Shown: positions 14,601-22,609, counted from the first letter of the stretch. The stretch is 64,000 nt of DNA from Zelopaecilomyces penicillatus (GCA_005765155.1 VCCP01000002.1:6510001-6574000); one strand, 5' to 3'. Numbers and translations: made by a program. The notes: generated by a model not told the origin, from the sequence alone.

Positions 14601-17307
14601 TATGCTCCGTCTAGAGGCACGGTCACGAGCACTGCAGTTTGCTGCTTTTACATTCGACAATAGCATTTCAGATATCTTTGCCACATTGTTCCAAGGTGGC
14701 TGTGTCTGCGAACCTTCCGAGGATGATCGCGTGAGCAACCTCGCAAAGGCAGTTTGGGATCTGCGGGTCAACGTCCTCAGTTTAACACCCACGGTTGCTG
14801 CTTTACTTCGCCCGCAAGACGTGCCACCCATTGACACCCTTATTGTAGGAGGCGAGCCTCTTGATCCCAACGTCATCGATATCTGGGGCAAGTCATCGGC
14901 TATTATCAACTCTTACGGACCATCGGAGTGCTCTATTCTAGTCGCTTGCAGCAGGCCTCTTGTGGAACGTCGAGACGCGCCAAATGTGGGATTGCCTGTG
15001 GCATGTTGCTTCTGGGTGGTCTCGCCAACCGACTACAACCGTCTATCTCCAATTGGCGCGCCAGGAGAGCTTTTACTTCAAGGTCCCCAGTTGGGACGTG
15101 GGTACATTAACGAGCCAGAGAAGACAGCAAACGCATTTGTCGTGAATCCCCACTGGGTTGAGAACTTCCCTTTGGCACGCAACCAGCGCCTCTATCGCTC
15201 GGGAGACCTTGTTCGTCAAAACCCGGATCAATCTCTCACTATGTTGGGTCGAAGAGACACGCAAGTGAAGATTCATGGCCAGCGTGTCGAAATCGGTGAA
15301 GTGGAGAGCTGGATTGTGCGACTTGTTCCTGATGTCCTTAAAGCAGCTGTTGACTACATTGCCATTACCAGTGGGCGAGATGACCGTGTGCTAGTCGCAG
15401 CCCTCGAGTTTGAGGCGACCACTGCCGCAAAGGCCGTTCCAGTGGCAATAGCAGAGACGTCACTAGTACTTCGACGGACGCTTGAACAGCTTCGTACAGA
15501 CTTGAGAGCCGTCCTCCCATCATACATGATTCCCATGGTTTTCCTTCCTGTGACACGGTTGCCGTTGAACCCATCGAGCAAGTTGGATCGTTTGGCTCTT
15601 CGTACCGTCTTTGGTACTTTGACAGCTGATGACTGGAACCGCCATTTGTTCAGCCATGCGTCTCCCAAGTCTGTGGTGACAGAGACGGAGTCACTGTTAC
15701 GAGGCTTCTGGGCCAAAGTCTTATCTCTAGATGAGACACTTATTGGCAGAGATGACAATCTTTTCGACCTTGGCGGTGACTCGGTTGTGGCTATGAGATT
15801 GACAGCTCTCACCAGAGATGCTGGTTTGCATCTCACGGTGGCGGACATCTTCCGGAACCCAGTCCTTGAGAAACTGGCCGCTGCAGTCGATAACTCTTCA
15901 GCGTCCACCACCTCTGGGCTTCAACGCTATGAGCCTCTTTCACTTGTAGATGAGACAACCAAGGCGACTGTTTTGGAAACTGTCCGCCAAAGCTCCTGGA
16001 TACAAACCTCTGGAGCTGACATTCTGGACATCGCCCCTGTTACAGACTTCCAGGCCATCAGTGTAGCTGGAATGCTCTCAGAGTCTCGGATGGACTTGAA
16101 CTATATAGCCATTGATGGAAAAGGCCAGTTCTCGTTTGATGAGTTGAAACAAGCTTGCCTGTCGCTCGTTGAACAAACTGAAATTCTCAGAACCGCCTTT
16201 GTGCGAGACGGTGACCAACAATTCTGGCAAGTCATTTTGAATACGTACGTGCCAGAGATACAAGAGTATGACTCCGAAAACAACAGTATCGAGGCATTCA
16301 CGGAAACATTTATCAAGGAGGAGAAGTTTGGCAGCCCAGAGCAAGGAAAACCACCAATGGATATTGCTGTCATCACCAAGAATGGCAGCAACGAGCACAG
16401 AATCTTGTTCCGAATGTCCCACGCTCTCTACGATGCTCATTCACTGCCACTGATCTGGGAAGGCCTCATGGCGGCTCATCGCGGGGCAGCCATTAAATCG
16501 CAACCAGCCTTCACCAGCTACCTGTCTGACCTACACAGCCGTGTTGAAAACACTTCATCGACCTACTGGCGTGAATTCTTGCATGGATCTGAAATGCCCC
16601 AACTGGGGCGCTTACATACCACCCAAACGGAACTGAAAGCCTTGGAGCTGCCCAAACAGACGATCACTCTACCACCATCAGGGGCATCGGGTATGATGCC
16701 GGCTGTAATCGTCAAGGCAGCGTGGGGAATGGTCCTTGCCAAACACTCTGGACTATCTGATGTTATCTTTGCCGAGGCTAGTACCGGTCGCAATGCCGTG
16801 GATCCTGCGGTCGCGGGCGCATACGGCTGCTGTGTTACAGCTCTGCCGTTCCGCTTCGTTGTGCCGCAAGACGAAGACATCACCACGCTATTAGATCGTA
16901 TTCGAGACCAACAAACAAAAAGTATTCAACACGAGAGCCTAGGAACCAAACGCATTATCGAAAGCTGCACGAACTGGAATCGCTTTACTTCATTGATCAA
17001 TCACCAGCGAGCCCAGGGGTCCAGCTTCACATTGGGTGACACAGAATACACGCCCTCTTTTGTACCTCCCATTGATGGATTCTACATGATGACCGATATT
17101 ACTATAACGGCGACGCAAGGACCAGGAACATTGGAGATTGGCCTTGCTTATGCAGTTGATCTCATGTCTGGTGACTTTGCTGGCAGTTTGCTTCACGATC
17201 TTCGCGTTGCAATTGAGGCAATAATTAGCAAGCCCACTGCACCTGTTTCGTTTATAAGCGAGTCCTTGGGGCCGAATAGCCTTTTGGAAAATGAAAGTGG
17301 GAAATAA
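2638..17307 (+). CDS. Multimodular NRPS starting with a carrier domain (T-E*-C-A-T-C-T-C-A-T-C-A-T-C)
   Basis: A 4,889-residue peptide synthetase in one uninterrupted frame. Domains by motif: T0 (LGGDSL, Ser44); a degenerate epimerase-like domain around 115-400 with RSVVIDQTSW (224-233) where HHxxxDxxSW is expected; C1 from about 558 (SHALVDG, His687); A1 about 1000-1500 (FTSGSSGKPKG near 1145); T1 (Ser1579); C2 (HHSLYDG, 1791); T2 (Ser2160) with no A domain before it; C3 (THALVDA, His2375); A2 (HTSGSTGTPKG, 2852); T3 (Ser3282); C4 (HHSIYDG, 3486); A3 (TSGSTGTPKG, near 3962); T4 (Ser4382); C5 (SHALYDAHS, His4595). No thioesterase, reductase or methyltransferase is seen. C5 fits the SHxxxDxxS/T pattern of fungal terminal C domains that cyclise products. 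The ATG at 2638 directly precedes a complete carrier domain, so the A-less start looks genuine. The product is unknown; a short, possibly cyclic acyl-peptide is my inference. Confidence 0.97.
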   Translation: MATSTHHDQGSLKLWLHNLAAEILDFDVEDLDATKSFLALGGDSLSAIEYMAKCRDHQVRIEISDMMGEGSLSQLIDRIILSQTTEKDSAALPIESGHLRHETNKVESSHRSDSSLQMIRVTLNYPITASSAKLALETIIHQHQALVSKLNEKASVVERNPILEVNGGSTPSWYFDEVVTGFEQVGAPAVERLCRSLDNEQGNVFGAVISSPPGEVQELLFAARSVVIDQTSWRIIVRDFRAALPSEPQSSDLISTVSAFVPIRGLGQDGHDEELAAPSGKRSQFGGWEPADATIILEEATTAKILRGDGHKVLRTAAADIINAALLLAASDLGLSNGLTHVHHVFSGRAGHPESSGVVGCFNKSVSMELDQLPNNNSDVIEVLRKVKDTASRSMARRRNPHSSTGGGRQTSNADEKPVPIPPSYSLHMDINSADTLEVPQADMVDLEGISWIRDANGQFETTSPKADNSIRINVKVWHGKLRFSLHSTTLFQESSSGQDFVNAVQRNIIQLLAELEKAPLRATFSDFPLFDASYNALDTLFESLQSVNPNPLEAVQDIGPCSPMQNNFLASQKLNPKAYQCRFVVRITSSTSDGGLDPSSVKAHWAQVTARHTILRTTFLESDTHLGKFDQVVWKHVEPWVIIYDNYAAILDDKEFPTFPTHQPPHRFSIATAPDGSIYARLDISHALVDGQSTEVLMRDFCHAYSGTLSKSEALPYLDFTAAELSVNTTPTSTYWSQYMENAQESHLPVHSSIGTSALQSTQAHVDLPAGLLGSFCGRFGVTPANVCQVAWGLVLRSFTNSDDVCFSYVTSRRQTPLLGVQDAVGLFIDVLFCRMNLGDDALMQQVLALVGQGFVQSLPYQNMTAALANDPQGISVRQWGNTVLSFHRVLPTQEHAKAGLSFELVGRTTPTDYDVSLNIDIGDDAIHVNMDFWESKMDGLLAESILGVFQEAIKFLLQHAQEPVQTFLPLTESDKEKLQQSSELELSQADSCVHELVETIAARQPHSPAVSAWDGGWTYEELVTSATLLSQELTADEGVKLGSTVGICMEKSRWAVVAMLAILISGAAVVPVGIDDPRAEELLRGANVSLVLVSPNLSKKVLAMNFRTFVVGGNARDSAIIPAPNNGIGSQSVPHDSPAWILFTSGSSGKPKGVVLDHAALSTSLLAQGKSFDIGLGVRTLQFAAYTFADSVADIFSTLVMGGCVCVPSEEDRTTNLATAMHKLEVNQATLTSTVAGLLLEPAETPVLRRLILSGEKPSSAVVSKWMPHTQVINGYGQSEASIFASCSQPITDPADSSNIGLPITGRFWIVQPDNYHQLCPVGGTGELLIESRALAQGYMGDAERTASVFVDTPRFLQALGLSSNGRSGRMYRTGDLVRQSLSDGSYIFVGRQDTQIKIRGQRVELGEIESAMASLLPSDTFTAVTVSLIDFNSQGSSEPKLVAALEVAASQIKTKDSEDARPLSLTELPSGLRAKLEMLQNSLLERLPVHMVPTFFVPMNHLPVNKSKKIDRQALRRVLEAMDPEQVRNLTLLDAAHQQPTTEAEHQLQSLWALAFGRPVESISIKEHFFQAGGDSVTAVRMAAAARNIGRTLTVADIFKYPRIEALAKVLDNGTDTKSAHANVLEEEDPRPFALWKESDDMLSIATQCGVDVSQIEDVYPCTPLQEGLMAITAQRSRADVYVAQRCYRFSSDVNLEEFRGVWERLVACTPILRTRIALTQEGTAVQVVLRETVQWNHVGGEGDNALFTYLKKQDQMPIEYGQPLSKVTLVGGNKSSNYHRYFFWKIHHSLYDGWTTVKVLDLLAKLWAGQQPSVPPVPMSRFIRYLNHQEDEAVRKFWIHHLEGVTKSRFPPQLDTFYEPLPTHKVERKMTISGSREKVNTTTSTLLRAAWAVLLASFSGEQEAVMTVTLSGRNAPVSGIIDLMAPTLTSVPFRVSVPLWKSVHAFLEDVQNRTTNMIPFEHTGLQHIRKIVPGLAADFDPGHVFTIQTSPPPEENDQSPTLANKLERLGSDMDAAQSYAFALDCVMTHDKSFITLEAHFDAKVISREQVEIILDQFDHAFCQLSEFSEQGQSKIIGDLDVMSSLDMASLQDTQAQYQSQRDVSYVKDQLVHKLIDSRHDNTLEKQELQLIWSKSLKLPLHDIPFNRSFLSLGGDSIAAIRVVALCRAQGISTSLRNVIQCQSITDLALLISSSVKQNNTDTQLADSSALTLTQKDLEALATLGAGINQEDVEEVLPCSPIQQGILLSQLRSPDSYRMFQTFRLCLNNDSTQQAVDVQRLMQAWRQLQARHSIMRTIFVESLPDHEGFHQVVLKSPEAEILLKVCPKESDPVQYLTEMATFTETPGLPPHRLIILQGADGGSVYGRVETTHALVDAASFEILTRELLDSYESVAFTTPGSNYGKYVSYLQQQSAEKDLQFWTTLLADASPCLLQPPALLEDNNEPLINNDDAVYNTTPFASAMLKDISALDSFQKSEKVTLANVFELAWAVLLASYTGSDRVCWGGLFNGRDIALPNAESIVGPMINQTIHFIPLDRDSTVGDAAREVQQRLLDAFEHQSSSLAAIQHSLKNVDRALFNTLVSYRRRGNYSNRSVVLEPIQTIDPTEYDITLHVLPNESLSEIEVVMQHSPEFMNSVAAERMLHHFLEIVQSLVKNPSQRMGDIVGLSKNDLSQILSWNHDYNTPKVDSCAHQLVEQRLQSQPDKLVVDAWDGTLTAQELIETSSYLADHLVHLTQVLPDSLVGFCMSKSKWSVVGMLGILKSGGAVVPLGVQDPLSRIEMIVKSSGTKIIVADKEQVSRLASLESHGVRFVVVQDVCRTREVQDGLPSSQQTTKMAIKSSNIAFVMHTSGSTGTPKGVIVDHGSLCSSMKAWLENPHVGFGPEARILQFTAFTFDPANHEILSGLYGGGCVCVPSEHDRMNNVEKFINDFQVTTATLTPSVARLMAPENVPSLKTLALMGEAVKPSDVEHWLERGSTQVVNAYGPTECTIIVSVSQPLKKQHEAPIIGYPLGSVSLWVAQPHDFNYLCPVGVPGELLVEGPLVASGYLNEEQQTAASFVVDPAFVHQIGLPTGRRMYRTGDIVRQNQDGSITYIERRDNQVKIHGQRVEISEIENSLLRLDPGFIQMAYVGLVSDSDESSGESRLIAAVQISNNTFNENEDLVISPDSPELLIQLDTLRLSLQAALPSYMVPSVIVPFVKIPLTSAGKIDRSTVHNILNNLGEVNLNSYTTPVPATTSEAALSPAEQILQTLWASVLQKPIHAISAQDDFFQIGGDSISAMKLVAAARRAEPGIFLTVAALFQHPRLADLARFAEAEDTFNVVPKSLVDAAPFTLSLEVPSSRPSQIASIAEQCGVLADNIEDVYPCAPLQEGLMAITTKRPDKYVLQRVFRLNGDINSFKTAWETLWHTVTVLRTRIVAWETGSVQVIVREPVYWRSSSSLKNYIEEDRRNPMTYGSSLCRIAIVENSESEENLVVLTMHHSIYDGWSMFKTMDMLARLARNEPVSQPVPMSRFIRYLALQDESTTRSFWRKHLGTANVIKFPELPVDPSYLPQSTQHARRHISRCVGHPSGSVTTSNILRATWAILLAAYAGTDSGEALIMVALSGRQAPVEGILNILGPIVATVPVRIQIPQSDSIPAFLSRVQQDAVEMIQHEHTGLQNIRRYVPELDDGLFTPAHLFTVQAAIEGDDDGKPSSSSEKLLIPIANENKDTDANQGYAFNMECTMTADEQIDVDIWFDQVTISHSQVHRILEQFENIFQQLLQFSDDESRLVSDLNLISPQDHAQISSWNEKIPERTDQCIHEILQDIADRQPDAPAICSWDGDLTYRELVNTGSRLAHYLRSLDSRVGPEALLGMCMSKSKWALVSIVAILQAGAGVVPLGIGHPVARIQAIVDNTQTALIITDSEQAARLSPLGAKTVVVDEDLINSLPPQDELMPACDTVTADNTSYVVFTSGSTGTPKGSILEHGALASSLLKHSRMLRLEARSRALQFAAFTFDNSISDIFATLFQGGCVCEPSEDDRVSNLAKAVWDLRVNVLSLTPTVAALLRPQDVPPIDTLIVGGEPLDPNVIDIWGKSSAIINSYGPSECSILVACSRPLVERRDAPNVGLPVACCFWVVSPTDYNRLSPIGAPGELLLQGPQLGRGYINEPEKTANAFVVNPHWVENFPLARNQRLYRSGDLVRQNPDQSLTMLGRRDTQVKIHGQRVEIGEVESWIVRLVPDVLKAAVDYIAITSGRDDRVLVAALEFEATTAAKAVPVAIAETSLVLRRTLEQLRTDLRAVLPSYMIPMVFLPVTRLPLNPSSKLDRLALRTVFGTLTADDWNRHLFSHASPKSVVTETESLLRGFWAKVLSLDETLIGRDDNLFDLGGDSVVAMRLTALTRDAGLHLTVADIFRNPVLEKLAAAVDNSSASTTSGLQRYEPLSLVDETTKATVLETVRQSSWIQTSGADILDIAPVTDFQAISVAGMLSESRMDLNYIAIDGKGQFSFDELKQACLSLVEQTEILRTAFVRDGDQQFWQVILNTYVPEIQEYDSENNSIEAFTETFIKEEKFGSPEQGKPPMDIAVITKNGSNEHRILFRMSHALYDAHSLPLIWEGLMAAHRGAAIKSQPAFTSYLSDLHSRVENTSSTYWREFLHGSEMPQLGRLHTTQTELKALELPKQTITLPPSGASGMMPAVIVKAAWGMVLAKHSGLSDVIFAEASTGRNAVDPAVAGAYGCCVTALPFRFVVPQDEDITTLLDRIRDQQTKSIQHESLGTKRIIESCTNWNRFTSLINHQRAQGSSFTLGDTEYTPSFVPPIDGFYMMTDITITATQGPGTLEIGLAYAVDLMSGDFAGSLLHDLRVAIEAIISKPTAPVSFISESLGPNSLLENESGK

Positions 17308-17678
17308 TTGGAGGTTTTTCTTGGATTTTTCATTTCTATTTATTTTCTGTCTTGTAATTATGTATTTTTCAACTTTGTACCATACCCTATATAGATTTAG
17401 AATATACTGATTTACTACAAGCGATATGATTTTATTTTACATGGGCACTAAAAGAACAGTACTGAACATAATTCATATGTCTAAAAGGTCTTCACCTAAA
17501 CTATATCTCTGATATACCACACAAGACTTCTATGTACAAACACTCTGCCATCGCAAACCATACACTCTAAACCAACGTCTTCTCATCCAACACAAACAAA
17601 TAATGACCACATATAATATAACACGCACCAGAATCTTTCTTGCCTTAACAGCATATCATAGCATTTCTGTTTACACAT
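17308..17678. other. AT-rich 3' spacer between convergent genes
   Basis: About 370 AT-rich bases between the NRPS stop and the stop of the convergent acyltransferase. It probably holds both 3' untranslated regions. No gene or repeat is seen. Confidence 0.6.
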
Positions 17679-19210
17679 TCACTGGATCGTTTTCATTCCC
17701 TCTTCCAAATCATCAAGTACCTCTCGGACAAACACGTCTTCATCATCCACATCCAGCATCCCTGGCCACCAGGTAGCCGTGATGCCCATGTATCCGTTTT
17801 TCGTACTGAATAGCTGAAATGTCAATGGCGACCCTGTTCTGTTCCCAGATTGAGAAATCACAGCTGTGTCTGAGTGCCAGCGTTTTGGATCGGTTTCACC
17901 GGGAGAAGCACTGCCATCGAAGATCCCGAGGTTGCTTAACCCAAAGGATACTGTAGAAGGTTGACACGCTGAAGTTTCTAGCCATTCCTGCATGTTGGAA
18001 ATGTACTTGAGAAGAGCGGTCGGGTGGTCGGCAAGAGTGTTGGAAGCATCGGCCAAGCGTTGCGTGGTCTTTCGAATAGATTCCCAGACATCTTCAGTGA
18101 TACCTCCATCTTTTACGGTGATGGTTTCCGTCACAAAGGAGACATAGTTGACCAAAGCGCCTTGCCCTTTGTTCAGCGCTTTTCGAAGATCAATGGCAAG
18201 TCCTGCTCTGATCTTGTTGTAGCTTTGGCCACGCGCGGCCAACGCTCTGCAGAGAGCGTGAGCGACGAGATACGTCAACATGCCAGTTGGCCTAGCATCA
18301 TGCGAGCGACAGGTCTTAATCGCATGCTGGACTGTAGTTCCAGGAATTAGAGAGACTTGTACGGAAGTCAGCGGATCTCTTGCGTCAATCTTGAGCGGCG
18401 CATGGGTCTTGGAACTAATCCACACTCCAGATAGGTCTTCGTCTTGACAGCCGAGAGCGGAGGAGAGCCATTTGGGGAGGAGTTCGCGAGCGAGGATAGG
18501 GAGTAGGTATGACCAGGAAATTGTGAGTTTTCCGGCGCCTTCTACGCCAGGGAGCAGCTGTGTTTTGCGTTCCTTTGAAGGGATTGCTTGCTCGCCATTT
18601 AAGATTCGTAAGATGGTCTCATTAAGGATAATGTTCCCCGGGCCATCCCACAACATGTGAGAGTGCATAAAAGCGAGATAAAACCCAGGCGACTCTGACG
18701 CCGATGCCTTTCTCACGTAGAAGCACCACTGCGGCCGTCCACCAGCTCGTGGAAGCCGAGCATCATGAAGGTACTCAAGAAAACTCTTGATCCGCTCTTG
18801 TTCGTTCTGTCCCTGTCCTACGTGCGGGTCATTCACATATACCAAGTGCTCATTCAGATCAATACTGTCCACGAGAGCAAGCTGTGGCTGTTTGCTGCCG
18901 GCGTCTGTGATGGTGACTCTGAGTGCTGGATGCTCATCGATGCAGTATTGGATGGCATTGGAGAGAGAGGTGTGTAGGCTGTCATCATCAGTTAGGGGGC
19001 CAGAGTAGCGTGCGACAAGGACAATGCAGTGAGAGAAGCCGATGGCGTCGCTGATGATGAAGCGGCGCTCGTTGGTGCCTGTTTAGTCGTGACAAGACAG
19101 AGGGTTAGATCAGCATTGACATCAAGTATTAAGAAAGAAGCAAAACAACAGAGTGAAAGCTTGAGTGTTTACTACTACGTACTTGCTGGTCGGACAATTT
19201 CCATCTTCAT
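17679..19210 (-). CDS. Condensation-fold acyltransferase (Tri3/PapA-like), stand-alone
   Basis: A predicted 475-residue acyltransferase. Exon 1 is 19210-19183 (starting MKMEIVRPA), a GTACGT...CAG intron follows, and exon 2 is 19078-17679. The active-site motif HMLWDG (His150, Asp154, Gly155) is the HxxxDG of the chloramphenicol-acetyltransferase/condensation superfamily. A second typical patch, SFGLSNLGIFDG, lies in the C-terminal half. There is no BAHD-type DFGWG motif and no carrier domain, so it looks like a free-standing enzyme. Known relatives move an acyl group from CoA or a carrier to a hydroxyl or amine, for example Tri3-type O-acetyltransferases. It is convergent with the NRPS and divergent from the P450, so it may acylate the peptide or a hydroxyl installed by the P450. 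Substrate and acyl donor are not determined. Confidence 0.82.
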
Positions 19211-20691
19211 CTTTGCTGTGGCGGGGGATGGCATTGGAGGGACAAACTTGGGCAGTCAGTGGGCCTGGCTAGAGATGAGACTGAGCCAAATCATCCATCC
19301 CACTCTGAAGACTGCAAACGCCGAGCACGAGAGACCATCCACTGTCTCTGATGGTACCTCGACAGGCTTCCATTAACCCGGAACATTGCCCCACCGTCTG
19401 AGGTCCTTCTACAATAGGTATTTGCGTACACAGTATGTAAGTCAGCGCAGAGTGAGGAATCATAACCCAAACCCTCACTACCCACAGGGTCCATCATTCT
19501 GAGCTGATGTCACATCAGCACGCCCAGTGGGGTTTGTACCAGGTTATTCAATGACCCAGTCTGATGTGGATGACGGGAGGCAATCTGATCATTAGTAGTG
19601 GTGGCGTGCGCTTATCTACACTACCTTCGACTCACTCTGAGCTATGTCTTTATCATCAAACTTCCAAATTGGTTTCTCTTCTCTTCTCAGAACTCAGGAC
19701 TTAAGGACCACGCTAAAATATTTCAATGATATCGTTATATCCCATACCCCCCCTGCCCCCCACACGCACTCGTAGTATCGTTTATGCACACGCCACAGCA
19801 CAGATATGCAGCCTTAGAGGCCCAAAGCTTAATCTGACATGCATGAGTCTAATACTCCTTTGCATTAGCGAGGCGGGGAGGGCGTGTGTCCTGTAAGCGA
19901 GCTTAGCTTATGCTTGTATTGAAGCACTAACGCTTTTGGTAACTAGCTAGTTCCACGGAGAGAATTCTCGGCCGAATAGAAGAGTGGGAGCAAAACATGT
20001 AGTGGTAATGCACCTCCTATACAGGATTGTTCGTGTTTGTGGAGGAATAGGAACAACATGAATGGAAAACCCTAGTACAGTCATTCATGGCTTGCCAAGG
20101 GTTTACTGTAGAACGACCTAGTTGCTTATGCAGCCCCAGCCATCGAACCCCTAACATCCATCCTTGCCGTCTCCGTTCTCAAATGGTGTGTAATACATGC
20201 ATAGGGATACCGTTGGCCCGGTCGATCAACGCCATCTGCTGCGTATAGAGCATAGACTATTGATTCTTAGAGTCACGCCTGTCCCGTCAACATGTTCCGG
20301 GGAAATCCGGCGTGAGTTGGGTCCTCGGCGCTCCCATGCATGATGATTCATACGAATTCCCTCACAGAACGGAAGGACAAAGACGTGTGTCCCTCAAATC
20401 GTACTTGTAAGCTGAAAAGTGTGTGACACCAATCACTGTGGTAGGTGGCTACCTACATAGTAAGCAAAGGGACTGCGCCTGTGACAGCTAGAATCTCCCA
20501 TACGTGCCTTTATGGAATGTCACTCTAGACAATGGCAGTCTATTCGCAACCATGGTACGTCATCCCTTGTTTCTGTCTAGTTTGCTGCTGAGCAGTTGAA
20601 GCAATTGAGACACGACGTCTTAAGCAATAATGCACATTCTTTATTGACAAACGAACCAAAGCCAAGATATTCCATTTCACTATTCGAAAAC
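19211..20691. promoter_or_regulatory. Divergent promoter region between acyltransferase and P450
   Basis: About 1.5 kb between divergent start codons with no supportable coding region. It contains one inverted CGG-triplet pair, annotated separately. Confidence 0.55.
20298..20309. promoter_or_regulatory. Candidate Zn2Cys6 site, CGG-N6-CCG
   Basis: The sequence reads CGGggaaatCCG, an inverted pair of CGG triplets six bases apart, the spacing bound by Ppr1-type Zn2Cys6 dimers. It lies about 390 bases upstream of the P450 ATG. A single such match can arise by chance, so the assignment is weak. Confidence 0.25.
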
Positions 20692-22338
20692 ATGGACGGT
20701 GTTGATGTGAAAGCACGGGGCTCAGGCCTCATGGTCTGGCTGGCCGTAGCAGCCGTGATTTTCGCCGTTCTGCACCATGTGCTAAGCAAACCTCGAGATG
20801 CTCGAGAACCACCGTATATTGACGCCAAGATACCTCTACTTGGCCATATCATCGGACTCTACTTGGAAGGCGCGAGGTACTTTACCCGATTGAACCAGGA
20901 ACACAAGCACAATATCTACACGCTGGCAATCCCCTTGAAGCCCATGTATGTCGTCGGCTCGGCAGATTGGTCCAATGCGGTTCAGAAGCACTCTTCTTCC
21001 ATTGATCTGTACAGCCTCAGCGCCAGGGCTCTGAAGACACTGAGTGGGCTGAACCAAGAGTCCATGGAGATTGTCCGGCGTAATCTCCACGGTGATAAAC
21101 GGCAAACTTCGGACAATATCATCTATGCGCTGAAAGAGGTCATGGTGAAGACGCTGGTGCCGGGAAAGGACCTAGATGAACTCAATAACAACTTCTTGAA
21201 ATGCTTGGAACCGCTATTTAATGGACTCGCTCGCGGGAAGAAACCCGAAAAGATGATGTTCTGGTCCTGGACGCGACAGCAAATCTCCGAAGCCACCATG
21301 GCAGCCTCATACGGGCCCGACAACCCAGCCGCCAAAGAGCCCTCCATCATCCAAGATTTCTGGACATTTGACGCCAACGCCGCTGGCCTCATGATGCCGT
21401 TCCCCCAAATCTTTGCACGAACAGGCCACCTCGCCCTCTGGAGATTCATCAACGGCTTTGTCGACTACGCTGCGAGGGGCGGGTACGAAACCGCCTCTAC
21501 GCTGATTCAGGTTCGCGCAAAGGAGACTCTGGCTCATGGGCTGGCGCTTGATCAGTATGGTCATATGGAGAGTAGCTTTGCTCCTGGGTTGTTGTCGAAT
21601 ACGGTGCCGGCGATATTCTGGCTGATTAGTCGGGTTTTTGAAGATGCGCGGCTACTAAAGGAGATTCGTGCAGAGATTGACGAGTGTATTGAGGTTGGAG
21701 AAGGGAATAAGCGCATGATTAATATCAACAAAGTTCAAACACAGTGTCCGCTCTTTGCGAGCGCATTCTTGGAGATTCTGCGAACTGTCTCTCCCCTAAA
21801 CAACTACCGCTACATCCGTGAGGACACATTGGTAACCAACAACGTCACACAAGAGTCCTACCTCCTCAAAAAGGACAACCTCGTCCAACTCGCCTCAACC
21901 ATTCTCCACAGCCGAGCAGAAACCTGGGGCGAAGACCCGGAATCTTTCAACGCCCGCCGTTTCACCCCCGTCGTCAACCGAGCCCGCGCTGGCCACAACA
22001 ACCTCGAGGGCAGCAGCAAACCCATGGACCCCTCCGCCCCCTTTAGAGACGGCAGTGGGAAAATGCACAGCGGTTCGTTTCGGCCGTTTGGTGGAGGTGT
22101 GCATTTGTGTCCTGGTCGGTTCTTTGCACAGACGGGGATTTTGGCGGCAGCAGCGCTGTGGATAACGTCGTTTGAGATGGATAGTGAGGGAGATAAGGGG
22201 TATACAGCGCCACCGTTTGAGAGTCCTAGGGGGTTCATGTTCTTGTCAATTATTAAGCCTGAGAAGGATGTGGAGGTAAAGTTGAGGAGGAGGGAAGGGT
22301 TTGAGGATGCAGTGTGGGAGTTTGACATGACGAAATGA
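20692..22338 (+). CDS. Cytochrome P450 monooxygenase, membrane-anchored
   Basis: A 548-residue intronless P450 that probably hydroxylates or otherwise oxidises the cluster product at the endoplasmic reticulum. The first in-frame ATG is 20692. A hydrophobic anchor (about residues 13-32, MVWLAVAAVIFAVL) is followed by the proline-containing hinge REPPYI. The K-helix ExxR is EILR (361-364). The haem loop is FGGGVHLCPGR with Cys473 as the thiolate ligand. The loop GGGVHLCPG and the overall pattern resemble the CYP7/CYP8-like fungal group rather than CYP51 or CYP52, but I cannot give a family number. It is divergent from the acyltransferase across a shared upstream region and followed by the Zn2Cys6 regulator on the opposite strand, which supports a role in the NRPS pathway. 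Confidence 0.93.
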   Translation: MDGVDVKARGSGLMVWLAVAAVIFAVLHHVLSKPRDAREPPYIDAKIPLLGHIIGLYLEGARYFTRLNQEHKHNIYTLAIPLKPMYVVGSADWSNAVQKHSSSIDLYSLSARALKTLSGLNQESMEIVRRNLHGDKRQTSDNIIYALKEVMVKTLVPGKDLDELNNNFLKCLEPLFNGLARGKKPEKMMFWSWTRQQISEATMAASYGPDNPAAKEPSIIQDFWTFDANAAGLMMPFPQIFARTGHLALWRFINGFVDYAARGGYETASTLIQVRAKETLAHGLALDQYGHMESSFAPGLLSNTVPAIFWLISRVFEDARLLKEIRAEIDECIEVGEGNKRMININKVQTQCPLFASAFLEILRTVSPLNNYRYIREDTLVTNNVTQESYLLKKDNLVQLASTILHSRAETWGEDPESFNARRFTPVVNRARAGHNNLEGSSKPMDPSAPFRDGSGKMHSGSFRPFGGGVHLCPGRFFAQTGILAAAALWITSFEMDSEGDKGYTAPPFESPRGFMFLSIIKPEKDVEVKLRRREGFEDAVWEFDMTK

Positions 22339-22609
22339 AATGGCAGTCATGTGGAAAACGACTCCGACTTTCCATGTGAAATAGACATAGGAAGTATATC
22401 TCAAGCCAGAGATTGAGGCCCAGGGAAAGACAATAATGACACCAACGACACAACGACAACAATGACACAACGACAAAGAACAATCACAAATCAATTATCT
22501 CATCAGCTAAATATTGCGTCTAGTGGAGATTGCGCCTTTCCCTTGTTCCAACACCAAGTGGTACTACACACGTCATGATTCTGCAACGAATAATAACACA
22601 CATTCCTTT

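Noticed and set aside
14178..14909. Minus-strand open frame of 243 codons inside the NRPS
   Set aside because: It is a shadow of the A3 domain region on the other strand with no motif of its own.
20596..20691. Upstream extension of the P450 reading frame
   Set aside because: It begins with TTG; the first ATG at 20692 precedes a normal membrane anchor.
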